Below are positions 27,926 to 35,872 of a DNA stretch of 64,000 bases, in pieces (the stretch's first letter is position 1; the number at the start of each line of letters is the position of its first letter). The notes beneath the pieces are model-generated. The model ran no database searches. It was not told where the DNA came from and was given only the letters and a program-made list of their open reading frames with translations. A program made the translations under genes and the position numbers. This stretch comes from Halocatena salina (lineage in GTDB: Archaea; Halobacteriota; Halobacteria; Halobacteriales; Haloarculaceae): assembly GCF_023115355.1 (NCBI RefSeq), contig NZ_CP096019.1:1054001-1118000 (forward strand). Reading direction: 5' to 3'.

Positions 27926-28699
27926 TTAGACGTGGTTCCGGAGATACGGAACGATCTGTCGGTGGATCTCTGTCGCCCGTTTGGCTTCGTCCGCGTCGTC
28001 TGGCCAGTCGGTCTCATCCCACGTTGCAACCACCGTGTCTGGTTCAAAAGCGATATCCGAAGACAGTCCGCCAAGGGTGCACTGAGGACCGACAACTCCT
28101 CCTCGTGTGAGTTCATCCAATAGATCTGCTGGGTCACCTGCTTGAGAAGACGATCGATCGTCAGGGACCGAGGAAGAAACGGACGAAGCGGCTCCGTCAC
28201 CCGCAGGTACACGATTGAGGACCTCACTCGGGGGAGACCCCCCGGGGGTTCGTTGGATACCGGCGACGTTGTGCTCGGACCCGTAGATCCTGAACTCGTT
28301 TCCTACTTCGGTGTCCGTTATGTGACCGAGAAACGATGGAAACCACGTGTCTGGCAAACCACGCACGGGTTGGACTGCAAACTGTCCGTCTTCAAAATAA
28401 AAAACACGTGATCGGACGTGCCACGGGTGCACGCCCAGAGACGACTGCTCAGGAGTACGGACAGTATCGGACTTCGAAAAGGCAGCTCGATACTGGAAAT
28501 GGCAATACGGATCGCTGTCGTGATCGGTGTTACAAACCACAGCATCGACCGAATGACGCTGGATCGCTGGATCTTCGGAACGAGGGTCGATCTCCGTAAC
28601 CGGCGTTTCCTCGAGCGCAGTACAAACGTCCTCTGGGGAGGGAAGCACAACCGACGGAAGCGTTACTGTTCCAAATTTGAAACGTTCTGAATTGCACAT
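27926..28699 (-). CDS. Orphan hypothetical protein in the AT-rich island
   Basis: About 257 aa from the ATG at 28699 (28744 possible). A TTTAATA box about 33 bases upstream supports 28699. The protein is acidic, as expected for a halophile, and has about 150 residues with Trp/Phe/His-rich segments (YCHFQYRAAF, HPWHVRSRVFYFEDGQF, DTWFPSFLGHI), then a Ser/Gly/Pro-rich low-complexity linker (about 175-205) and an acidic tail with WDETDWPDDADEAKRA. No family is recognised. It stands alone inside A+T-rich DNA, which suggests acquired material. Confidence 0.55.
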   Translation of the reverse strand: MCNSERFKFGTVTLPSVVLPSPEDVCTALEETPVTEIDPRSEDPAIQRHSVDAVVCNTDHDSDPYCHFQYRAAFSKSDTVRTPEQSSLGVHPWHVRSRVFYFEDGQFAVQPVRGLPDTWFPSFLGHITDTEVGNEFRIYGSEHNVAGIQRTPGGSPPSEVLNRVPAGDGAASSVSSSVPDDRSSSQAGDPADLLDELTRGGVVGPQCTLGGLSSDIAFEPDTVVATWDETDWPDDADEAKRATEIHRQIVPYLRNHV

Positions 28700-28744
28700 C
28701 GGTTTTACCAACCTGATCACCGGATTAGTATTAAATTTTCCCAT

Positions 28745-29504
28745 AGGTGATCAGATGAGAGAGTTTAATGGAATGATGATTATCAAGCGCATACACTGAT
28801 TATTTTATAATAAACGGCAGATAGTTTGCCCCATCAAGATCCATGTTTTATCGATAATAGCACCAACCGCGAACATTTGTTGGGATACGAGCAAACGGTG
28901 GACATCTCATACAATTACATTGTGATTAGTGCGTAAAAGCGATCGACGTTGCACTGCGGACGCCAAAATTATCATGTATAGTTGATTTTCAAAAATAATG
29001 TATCCAATATATACATGATGTAAGCATCACTCTAGTAAGTGGTCGTAATATTCTAGATATCAGGTAACAATATTGCATTTGAGTTATACTGTGGTAAGTT
29101 AGATACAGATTAGCAAGTATCACAATATAAATTCCACACCACACCTCATGTTCAAAAGTTATTGTAATGTCAATATATAGTAAAATATAGGACGTCTCCT
29201 ATTACACATTATACGGCAATTATTTTAGTCATACAAAGACATAGAGCACGTCCAAATGTCTATACTCTTCTATCGAGGGACGGAAACAGCTCATCTACCA
29301 TCAAGGGTCGTTTTCTCGGATTGAGTTTGACTCGTGATTAACTGTTTCACGATCTCTCTCCTCCATGGCGAATTGCTTCGGTATGAGTACAAAGTGGGTT
29401 CGCACGTACAGCAGCGCGATTTGAGAGCGTTCCAACGTGATGGATCCTACCGATACCGGACCGCAGTGGAGACAGAGACCCTGCTCACGAGAGGTAATTA
29501 CAGA
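28745..29504. other. AT-rich noncoding stretch beside tRNA-Ala
   Basis: About 760 bases with no reading frame I can support. Composition is clearly A+T-rich from 28745 to about 29270 and normal after that. No CRISPR-like repeats, IS ends or copy of the tRNA 3' end were found by eye. Confidence 0.45.
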
Positions 29505-29576
29505 TGGACTCGCCGGGATTTGAACCCGGGGCCTCTCCCATGCCAAGGGAGTGATCTACCCCTGATCTACGAGCCC
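29505..29576 (-). tRNA. tRNA-Ala (anticodon GGC)
   Basis: Read on the minus strand this is a complete 72-nt cloverleaf. The 7-bp acceptor stem is GGGCTCG with CGAGTCC (one G-U pair). The anticodon arm is CTCCC-TTGGCAT-GGGAG, giving anticodon GGC for alanine. The T arm is CCGGG-TTCAAAT-CCCGG and the discriminator base is A. CCA is not encoded. A GTTAAGTC box about 30 bases upstream could be its promoter. Confidence 0.96.
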
Positions 29577-29796
29577 GCACACGGGTGTATCCGGTCGGGT
29601 GACTTAACCCCATCGAAGCGTCGAGACGGGAAGTAGAAACCGTTTTGGGGTTGACGGCGTACCATCGGATGGGAACGGCACGGCCACACATCCGACATCG
29701 GCGTGGGCTTCCACGGCTTGGGAGTGTGGTAGTGCAACAGCGACTCGTCTCGTGCGAGCGCTGCATAGAGCGTATCGTGTGGTTCCAATCACAACC

Positions 29797-30267
29797 ATGG
29801 CACGAATGCACACCCGCCGTCGAGGGTCGTCCGGTTCGGACCGCCCGGCGGCAGACGAACCACCGGAGTGGAGTGACGTAGAGGCAGACAAAATCGAAGA
29901 GCGGGTCGTCGAACTTGCGGAACAGGGACACGATCCAAGCGTGATCGGACTCAAGCTCCGAGATGAAGGCGTTCAGGGCGTTCCAGTTCCCGATATTAAA
30001 CTCGCGACTGGAAAGAAGGTGACCGGGATCCTCGAGGAACACGACGCCCGACCGGATATCCCCGAAGATCTCCGGAGTCTACTCGAACGTGCGGTACGCC
30101 TCAACGAGCATATGCAAGACAATCCTGGCGACCACCAGAACAAGCGGGCGCTCCAGAACACGGAGTCGAAGGTTCGCCGTCTGGTGAACTACTACCGAGG
30201 AGACGAAATCGATTCGGAGTTCGACTACAGCTACGAGACAGCACGCGAACTCCTCGACCAGGAGTAA
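29797..30267 (+). CDS. rps15: 30S ribosomal protein S15
   Basis: A 156-aa archaeal-type S15 (longer than bacterial S15, eukaryotic S13 type). It starts MARMHTRRRGSSGSDRP, has the archaeal N-terminal domain with EERVVELAEQGHDPSVIGLKLRDEGVQGVP-type sequence and ends with the helical core including ALQNTESKVRRLVNYYR. ATG 29797 is chosen over upstream in-frame codons because MARMHTRRRG is the conserved archaeal start. First gene of an operon with the RecJ-like gene, pcc1 and rps3ae. Confidence 0.95.
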   Translation: MARMHTRRRGSSGSDRPAADEPPEWSDVEADKIEERVVELAEQGHDPSVIGLKLRDEGVQGVPVPDIKLATGKKVTGILEEHDARPDIPEDLRSLLERAVRLNEHMQDNPGDHQNKRALQNTESKVRRLVNYYRGDEIDSEFDYSYETARELLDQE

Positions 30268-30285
30268 GAGCAGCTCGATAGTACG

Positions 30286-31425
30286 ATGTCCACCGCTGAT
30301 CACACCGCAACCGATCGCTCTGTACGTGCTGTCGTCGCCGAACTCGACGAAGCGGAGTTCGTCCAGTTCGTTACGGCACCGGATGGAGACGCAGTAGCAG
30401 CGACAGGTGTTCTCGCACAGGGACTTTCGATCCCGTTTCAGGCTCGTGTGGCCAGAGCCACGGCCAGTGTGAGCGAAGCGGATGTGACGGTTGCTGTCGG
30501 ACAGACAGGAGGTGACGTTTCGATCACGGGTCGGCCGTTATCGGTCCGTGCCGTCGAGATCACGCAGAAACGTTCGAGTGATACGGAAACGAACCTGTCG
30601 CCGCCGCTTCGAATACTCGCACTCGCCGGTATCATCGCGGCTGAACGGGACATCGAGGACTATACGGACGTGTTTGGCCCGCTCGTTGAGACGGACGAAC
30701 GTCCGGGGCTTGCTATCCCGACGACCGATCCGGTCGATGGGTTAGCACACACGACGTTGGCCCACGCACCATTCTCGGGCGATCCGGATGCGACGGCCGA
30801 GGTAGTTGCCGAGATCAGTGAAACGGAACGCGGTAGAGACCCCCGCGTGCTCGCGTCAATGCTAGCGGTGTCGGTCGTCGACGAACCGGACACCCACGCA
30901 TCGACGGCGATCGAGCGGGCGCTCCATCCCTGTGTGGTCGAATCGGACGGGAGTTGCCCGTTCGTGACGCTCGCGGGATACGCGGACGTACTCGACGCAC
31001 TCGCTCGATCGAATCCGGGCGAAGGATTGGCGCTCGCACTCGGTCACGGGAGTCCCGAGAACGCACTTGCGTACTGGCGTGAGCATTCTCGGAACGTCCA
31101 CGACGCCGTTCGAAACGCGGAACTCGACCGACATCCGGAGTGTGTCGTCGTGGATCTCTCCGGGATACCGGTCTCGACCGTCGAACCGGCCGTGCGACTC
31201 GTTCGAGAGTATCGTTCGCCGGAACCGGTCGTACTTGCCACCACGGATGACGGTGTCGTAGCCACCACACAAACGAGAGAGCGGGACGTTAGAACCCCGC
31301 TGGCTAGCGCCGTCTCGGCGGTCGAAGACGAGACGACGGTAACGGAGCGTGGCCGGTATGCCCACGCACTCATAGCGCCGGAACCCCAAGATACCGTTGT
31401 GAATGCGTTCCGGGAGGCGATCTGA
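30286..31425 (+). CDS. RecJ-like (DHH-superfamily related) protein with degenerate motifs
   Basis: A 379-aa protein occupying the place of the haloarchaeal RecJ-like exonuclease gene between rps15 and pcc1. It keeps the overall two-domain plan, with VQFVTAPDGDAVAATGVLAQ where the first Asp motif lies, but no DHH triad is present and the glycine/histidine-rich DHHA1 end is replaced by ERGRYAHALIAPEP. It may therefore be a non-catalytic relative, as Cdc45 is to RecJ. Assignment depends partly on gene order; the protein itself is only distantly similar. Confidence 0.7.
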   Translation: MSTADHTATDRSVRAVVAELDEAEFVQFVTAPDGDAVAATGVLAQGLSIPFQARVARATASVSEADVTVAVGQTGGDVSITGRPLSVRAVEITQKRSSDTETNLSPPLRILALAGIIAAERDIEDYTDVFGPLVETDERPGLAIPTTDPVDGLAHTTLAHAPFSGDPDATAEVVAEISETERGRDPRVLASMLAVSVVDEPDTHASTAIERALHPCVVESDGSCPFVTLAGYADVLDALARSNPGEGLALALGHGSPENALAYWREHSRNVHDAVRNAELDRHPECVVVDLSGIPVSTVEPAVRLVREYRSPEPVVLATTDDGVVATTQTRERDVRTPLASAVSAVEDETTVTERGRYAHALIAPEPQDTVVNAFREAI

Positions 31426-31426
31426 G

Positions 31427-31657
31427 ATGGTCCGCCATGTAACCATCCGGACGGAGACCGACAACCCGAGTGTCATCGCAGCGGCACTCACGCCGGATAA
31501 CACCGAAGAGATGACGACGACGATACGTGATGGAACGATCGTAACCGAAATCGAGCGAGAGACGACTGGCGGCTTGCGGACGACGGTGGACGATTACGTC
31601 ACAAACCTCACGGTAGCAGCACAGTTGACGAACGACACGACCAACAATCATGAGTGA
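31427..31657 (+). CDS. pcc1: KEOPS complex subunit Pcc1
   Basis: A 76-aa protein starting MVRHVTIRTETDNPSVIAAAL with the Pcc1 core IVTEIERETTGGLRTTVDDYVTNLTVA. Pcc1 dimerises within KEOPS, which makes the t6A modification of tRNAs reading ANN codons. The ATG is two bases after the RecJ-like stop, and its end overlaps rps3ae by eight bases, so the genes are co-translated. Confidence 0.88.
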   Translation: MVRHVTIRTETDNPSVIAAALTPDNTEEMTTTIRDGTIVTEIERETTGGLRTTVDDYVTNLTVAAQLTNDTTNNHE

Positions 31658-32291
31658 ACGATCAGTCTCACGACGAAAGCGAGAGAAACGCTGGTACACG
31701 GTGTTCGCCCCGGAGCAGTTCGACCGGGCCGAACTCGGTGAAACAGTTGCACGGGAGCCCGAACAACTCGACGGGCGAACGATCGAAACGACGCTTGGCG
31801 CGTTGCGAAACGACGCCAGCGAGAACAACACCAAACTCACGTTCAAGATCACGGACGTGGGAAGCGACAGTGCCTACACGGAGTTCATCAAACACGAACT
31901 CACGCGCGACTATCTCCGGAGTCTCGTCCGACGAGGCTCTTCGAAGATCGGCGCCTTCGTGACCGTCCTCACGGCCGATGACTACCGGCTACAGGTCCAA
32001 CCCGTCGCTTACACTACCAAGAAGGCCGATCACAGCCAAGAGAAGGCCATCCGGCGGCAGATGACCGACATCGTAGAGACCGCTGCCGAGGAGCGAACGT
32101 TCGAGGAGTTCATCGATGGCATCGTCTCGGGCCGACTGTCGGGTGGTATCTACAACGAAGCGAAAACTATCTACCCGCTCCGACGCGTCGAGATCCAGAA
32201 GGCGACGCTCGAAGCACATCCCGAAGAGATCGCAGAAGAACAGGAAATGTCGGTCAGCGTCGAAGAAGACGACATCGAACTCGACGAATAA
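31650..32291 (+). CDS. rps3ae: 30S ribosomal protein S3ae (eS1)
   Basis: A 213-aa archaeal/eukaryotic-type ribosomal protein eS1. The N-terminus has SRRKREKRWYTVFAPEQFDRAELGET, followed by LTFKITDVGSDSAYTEFIKHELTRDY and the C-terminal YPLRRVEIQKATLEAHPEE. It is the last gene of the rps15 operon and is convergent with the copper-protein gene, three bases away. Confidence 0.95.
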   Translation: MSERSVSRRKREKRWYTVFAPEQFDRAELGETVAREPEQLDGRTIETTLGALRNDASENNTKLTFKITDVGSDSAYTEFIKHELTRDYLRSLVRRGSSKIGAFVTVLTADDYRLQVQPVAYTTKKADHSQEKAIRRQMTDIVETAAEERTFEEFIDGIVSGRLSGGIYNEAKTIYPLRRVEIQKATLEAHPEEIAEEQEMSVSVEEDDIELDE

Positions 32292-32293
32292 CC

Positions 32294-32725
32294 CTACGCG
32301 TTCTTTTCGACGACGATCACACCGGTCATGACCTGCTCGTGGGGGATACAAAAGTAGCTGTACGTCCCCGGAACCTCGAACGTGTGTGAATACGTCTGTC
32401 CGGTGAGGATCTTACCACCATCACGGCCGTCGTGTTTTGTCCATGATTCTCTCGCGGCGGCTACAGTGTCGAAGCCTCCGGAAGCGAAGTAGTCGGCCTC
32501 CTCGGGGATCGCACTTTCGTAGGCAGTCACGGAGTGAGCGCGGGAGTTAGTGTTACCCCAAACGACGGTCTCACCGACGGAGATGGTGTGTTTGTCGGGG
32601 GTAAAGGCGTTCGATGTCATCCCGATATCGTACTCTTCCTCGGAGAGTGATCCCCGAGCGAAACACCCCGCGAGTGTGGCGCTCGTGATACCCACTGTCG
32701 TCGCCAAAAACGCGCGCCGGTCCAT
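32294..32725 (-). CDS. Secreted blue-copper (halocyanin/plastocyanin-like) lipoprotein
   Basis: About 143 aa from the ATG at 32725. The N-terminus MDRRAFLATTVGITSATLAGC has a Tat-like RR pair and a lipobox ending in Cys, so it is probably Tat-exported and lipid-anchored. The mature part is a cupredoxin: a His in SRAHSVTAY and the C-terminal YFCIPHEQVMTG supply His, Cys, His and Met copper ligands. It probably acts as a small electron carrier. It overlaps no gene and is convergent with rps3ae. Confidence 0.88.
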   Translation of the reverse strand: MDRRAFLATTVGITSATLAGCFARGSLSEEEYDIGMTSNAFTPDKHTISVGETVVWGNTNSRAHSVTAYESAIPEEADYFASGGFDTVAAARESWTKHDGRDGGKILTGQTYSHTFEVPGTYSYFCIPHEQVMTGVIVVEKNA

Positions 32726-32844
32726 ACCGGCGGTAGCGACCACGAAAATATAGACCCGACGGTTTTCGTGACTGGCTACCGATCGTCGAAGCTGTCGTGC
32801 TACGAAAGGAAACGCTCTTGGCCGGGACTGTCGCAGTCTGATGC

Positions 32845-34140
32845 ATGAGCAACGGGGACGACGAAACTACGGCAACGGACTCGGAGGAATCCGCCCCCGA
32901 TCCCGAGGAAATCGCCGATCGTCTCGATGCGATCGAGGAATCGCTCGAAACTGCATCGACCGAGGCAGACCTCGACGACATCGAGGGGGACCTCGACACG
33001 GTAGACGAAAAGATCGAACAGCTTCCCGAACCAACCGACGAGGAAGAGACCGAATCGGACGAGGACGAAGATCCTCCACGCGTTCACCTCCAAGAACGTG
33101 TGCAATCGATCCGGGAAGCCCTCGAAGATCAGCGTGGACCGTACGCGAGCGAGGCCACCGAAGATATCGAGTCGATCAGATCCCAGATCACCGATACCCG
33201 ATGGACTGAACAGGGTGAGGCTGACGTTATCAGCGCTGTCGAGACGTTCGTGGAATCGATCGCTGGGACCCTCGGAACCGACATTTCACACGAAACGGCA
33301 TCGACCGACGAGGCGGCCGCTGCGCTCGGAGAGGCGATCGACGCCACCGAAGCGGCACAGCTCCATCCAGACGACGACCCAGAAACCATCGAGACCGTTC
33401 TCGATGAGACCGACACGCTCCAAAACGAGGTCGACGAGGCCCAAGAGTGGAGCGATCTGACGGTGCGAAAACAGCTCGAACACCAAGGATTTTACGACGT
33501 ACTCACCCCGAAAAACCGCAAGGACTACCCGCCGGAGCTCACTGTGATCCGGATCGCCGAATCGAACGACGATCCCGAGCCGATCTTGCTCGCACTCGAA
33601 CGGTTCACCTCGGAGTTCATGGAGGAGAACTGTCTCGACGCACTGGCTCGGATGGGACCACAAGCCGCGTTCGAAGAGATGAACCAGCGCGCACAGAAGC
33701 GAAGCCAAAAGCCGATCGAAGTGCTCGGAAAGATCGGTGATGATCGAGCTGTCGAGACGCTGGTTCCGTTCATCGAAGGTGACGGGGATCCCGTTTTACA
33801 GACGGTGACGCTCAAAGCCCTCGGAGAGATCGGTTCAAAAGAAGCAACCCAAGCCGTAGCTGATCGACTCGTTGCCGACTCGTCGTCGGTCCGCAGCGCT
33901 GCCGCCAAAGCGCTCGGTCGCATCGGTGACACACGCGCTGTCGAGCCGCTGGCCGAGCAGCTCGAAGACGACGGCGACGATACCGTTCGAGCGAGTGCTG
34001 CGTGGGCACTCAACCAGATCGGTACCCGAACTGCACTCGAACACGCAAGCGAATACGACGACGACAGATCGTATCTCGTCCAAACCGAGGCCGAACGAGC
34101 CACGACGGCCACGGCTGACAACGACGCCGAAGCGGTCTGA
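32845..34140 (+). CDS. HEAT-repeat protein with acidic coiled-coil front
   Basis: A 431-aa soluble protein. The first 190 residues are highly acidic and heptad-like (IADRLDAIEESLETASTEAD), suggesting a coiled coil. The C-terminal half (about 220-410) has at least four HEAT/PBS-lyase-type repeats, including AVETLVPFIEGDGDPVLQTV and AVADRLVADSSSVRSAAAKA and AVEPLAEQLEDDGDDTVRAS. Such proteins are usually scaffolds. No partner is clear; it is divergent from the copper protein and upstream of the PLD gene. The middle segment with QGFYDVLTPKNRKDYPPELTVIRI is not a known motif to me. Confidence 0.82.
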   Translation: MSNGDDETTATDSEESAPDPEEIADRLDAIEESLETASTEADLDDIEGDLDTVDEKIEQLPEPTDEEETESDEDEDPPRVHLQERVQSIREALEDQRGPYASEATEDIESIRSQITDTRWTEQGEADVISAVETFVESIAGTLGTDISHETASTDEAAAALGEAIDATEAAQLHPDDDPETIETVLDETDTLQNEVDEAQEWSDLTVRKQLEHQGFYDVLTPKNRKDYPPELTVIRIAESNDDPEPILLALERFTSEFMEENCLDALARMGPQAAFEEMNQRAQKRSQKPIEVLGKIGDDRAVETLVPFIEGDGDPVLQTVTLKALGEIGSKEATQAVADRLVADSSSVRSAAAKALGRIGDTRAVEPLAEQLEDDGDDTVRASAAWALNQIGTRTALEHASEYDDDRSYLVQTEAERATTATADNDAEAV

Positions 34141-34169
34141 CGGCCGCTCGGTGAACGGGGGATCCGTAG

Positions 34170-34178
34170 TTTTATATC
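34170..34178 (+). promoter_or_regulatory. TATA box of the PLD-family gene
   Basis: TTTTATATC centred about 27 bases before the GTG at 34201; the spacing implies a leaderless mRNA and decides the GTG start. Confidence 0.6.
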
Positions 34179-34200
34179 GAATAACGCATCCATCGGGGCT

Positions 34201-35868
34201 GTGGGAACGACGACGGAAGCCTCGGGGAGTACACGTCGCTCACGAGCGGCAGGACTGGCCTGCACGATCCTCGCAGTGGTGATCGTCGGTTCGACGCTTA
34301 CCGGTGTTTTACTGACGGTCAGTGCCGAGCAAGCGACGGGCACCGACGCCGAAATCGTCGGTGTGTATCCGAATCCAGTCACGGAGGGTGATGCCGGTGA
34401 GTTCATCGTTATCGACGTTCCGACGACCACGAACGTGAGCGGCTGGCAGCTCCGCGACGGGGAATCGAACGCTTCCTTGCCCACTACGACGGTGAGCGGC
34501 CGAGTTGTGCTCTCGACGGAGCCATCGGCGGCCCAAGCCGTGGTGGATGGGCCGGTTCAGCCACTCACAGGAAGGCTAACGCTTGCAAACAGTGGTGAAC
34601 GGCTCCGGCTCGTGAGAAACAACGCGTCGCTCGATACCGTCGAATACGACACCGCTCCGGAGGGAGAACGGTATCAGCGTGACGGTGAACGATGGGAGTG
34701 GCAGCCACTCGGCCACACTGACTTTTCCGCGTTCGAAACGGGATCGACATCAGCGAAGCTGTTCGTGCTCCCGGACACGCCAGACGTTCCCTTAGCGACG
34801 CTCGATTCAGCCACCGATCGGATCCTGATCGGTGGATACACGTTCACATCCGAGGCGGTCGCCACCAGATTGATTCGGGCGCATCGGCGTGGCGTTCACG
34901 TCGAGGTGCTCGTCGATGGCGGCCCAGTTGGCGGAATCTCGACCCACGAGGCAACAGTTCTCGATCGGCTCTCGGACGCGGGCATCGACGTTCACGTTCT
35001 TAGCGGTGAGCGAGCGCGATACGCTCATCACCACGCGAAATACGGCGTTGTGGACAATCGCTCCCTCGTGATGACCGAAAACTGGAAACCATCGGGGGTT
35101 GGGGGTCAGTCGAGCCGTGGATGGGGGGCGATCGTCGACGATGCAGCACTCACCGACCGATTGGCGGCAGTGTTTCGCGCCGATACCGGCTGGAACGATA
35201 CGACGCCGTGGTCGGAGTTTCGTCGCAACGAAACGTTCGAACCAGGGGAACAGGCGTCCGGATCCTATCCGTCCGAGATCGACCCCGATCGGGTGCCCGT
35301 CGAACAGGTGCGGTTCCTCGTTGCGCCCGACAACGCCGAATCGGAGGTGATCGGTCTGATCGACAACGCTACCGAGACGATCCGGGTCGTGCAGGTGTCG
35401 ACCGCTGGGCCTGACGGTCCGTTTACGAAGGCAGTGCTCAGGGCTGCGCAGCGAGGAGTCGACGTTCGTATCCTTCTAGACAGTACATGGTACGTTAGAG
35501 AAGAAAACAGTGCGCTCGTCGAGCATCTCACTCGAGTCGCAGCCGATCAAGACCTCCCACTCGAAGCACAACTCGCAGAGCCGAACGGTCGCTACGAGAA
35601 GATCCACGCCAAGGGGATGATCATCGACGGGAAACACGTTGTCGTTGGAAGTCTCAATTGGAACGAGGAGTCCGCCCGAGAGAACCGGGAAGCTCTCCTC
35701 GTCCTCACGGGAGAGGCAGTTGGAAGCTACTACGAAGCGGTGTTCGATGCGGACTGGACAGGTGGGACCGGCGACGGACTCCCCGTCGGCATCATCGCTG
35801 CGATCGGAATCCTCCTGATCGTGGCGCTGGTGCTCGCCAAAACCCTCGACTTCGAACGCGGACAGTAA
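34201..35868 (+). CDS. Secreted phospholipase-D-family protein with lamin-tail domain
   Basis: A 555-aa protein beginning on GTG. A signal-anchor (about 15-40) is followed by a lamin-tail-like domain (about 45-140: VGVYPNPVTEGDAGEFIVID, WQLRDGESNASLP). Two PLD catalytic motifs follow, HAKYGVVD (about residue 278) and HAKGMIID (about 468), both matching HxKx4D, so the active site is complete. A C-terminal transmembrane helix (LPVGIIAAIGILLIVALVLA) would anchor it outside the cell. Bacterial and archaeal LTD-PLD proteins are probably extracellular nucleases. A TTTTATATC box centred 27 bases upstream of GTG supports the start. Confidence 0.85.
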   Translation: MGTTTEASGSTRRSRAAGLACTILAVVIVGSTLTGVLLTVSAEQATGTDAEIVGVYPNPVTEGDAGEFIVIDVPTTTNVSGWQLRDGESNASLPTTTVSGRVVLSTEPSAAQAVVDGPVQPLTGRLTLANSGERLRLVRNNASLDTVEYDTAPEGERYQRDGERWEWQPLGHTDFSAFETGSTSAKLFVLPDTPDVPLATLDSATDRILIGGYTFTSEAVATRLIRAHRRGVHVEVLVDGGPVGGISTHEATVLDRLSDAGIDVHVLSGERARYAHHHAKYGVVDNRSLVMTENWKPSGVGGQSSRGWGAIVDDAALTDRLAAVFRADTGWNDTTPWSEFRRNETFEPGEQASGSYPSEIDPDRVPVEQVRFLVAPDNAESEVIGLIDNATETIRVVQVSTAGPDGPFTKAVLRAAQRGVDVRILLDSTWYVREENSALVEHLTRVAADQDLPLEAQLAEPNGRYEKIHAKGMIIDGKHVVVGSLNWNEESARENREALLVLTGEAVGSYYEAVFDADWTGGTGDGLPVGIIAAIGILLIVALVLAKTLDFERGQ

Positions 35869-35872
35869 GAGG

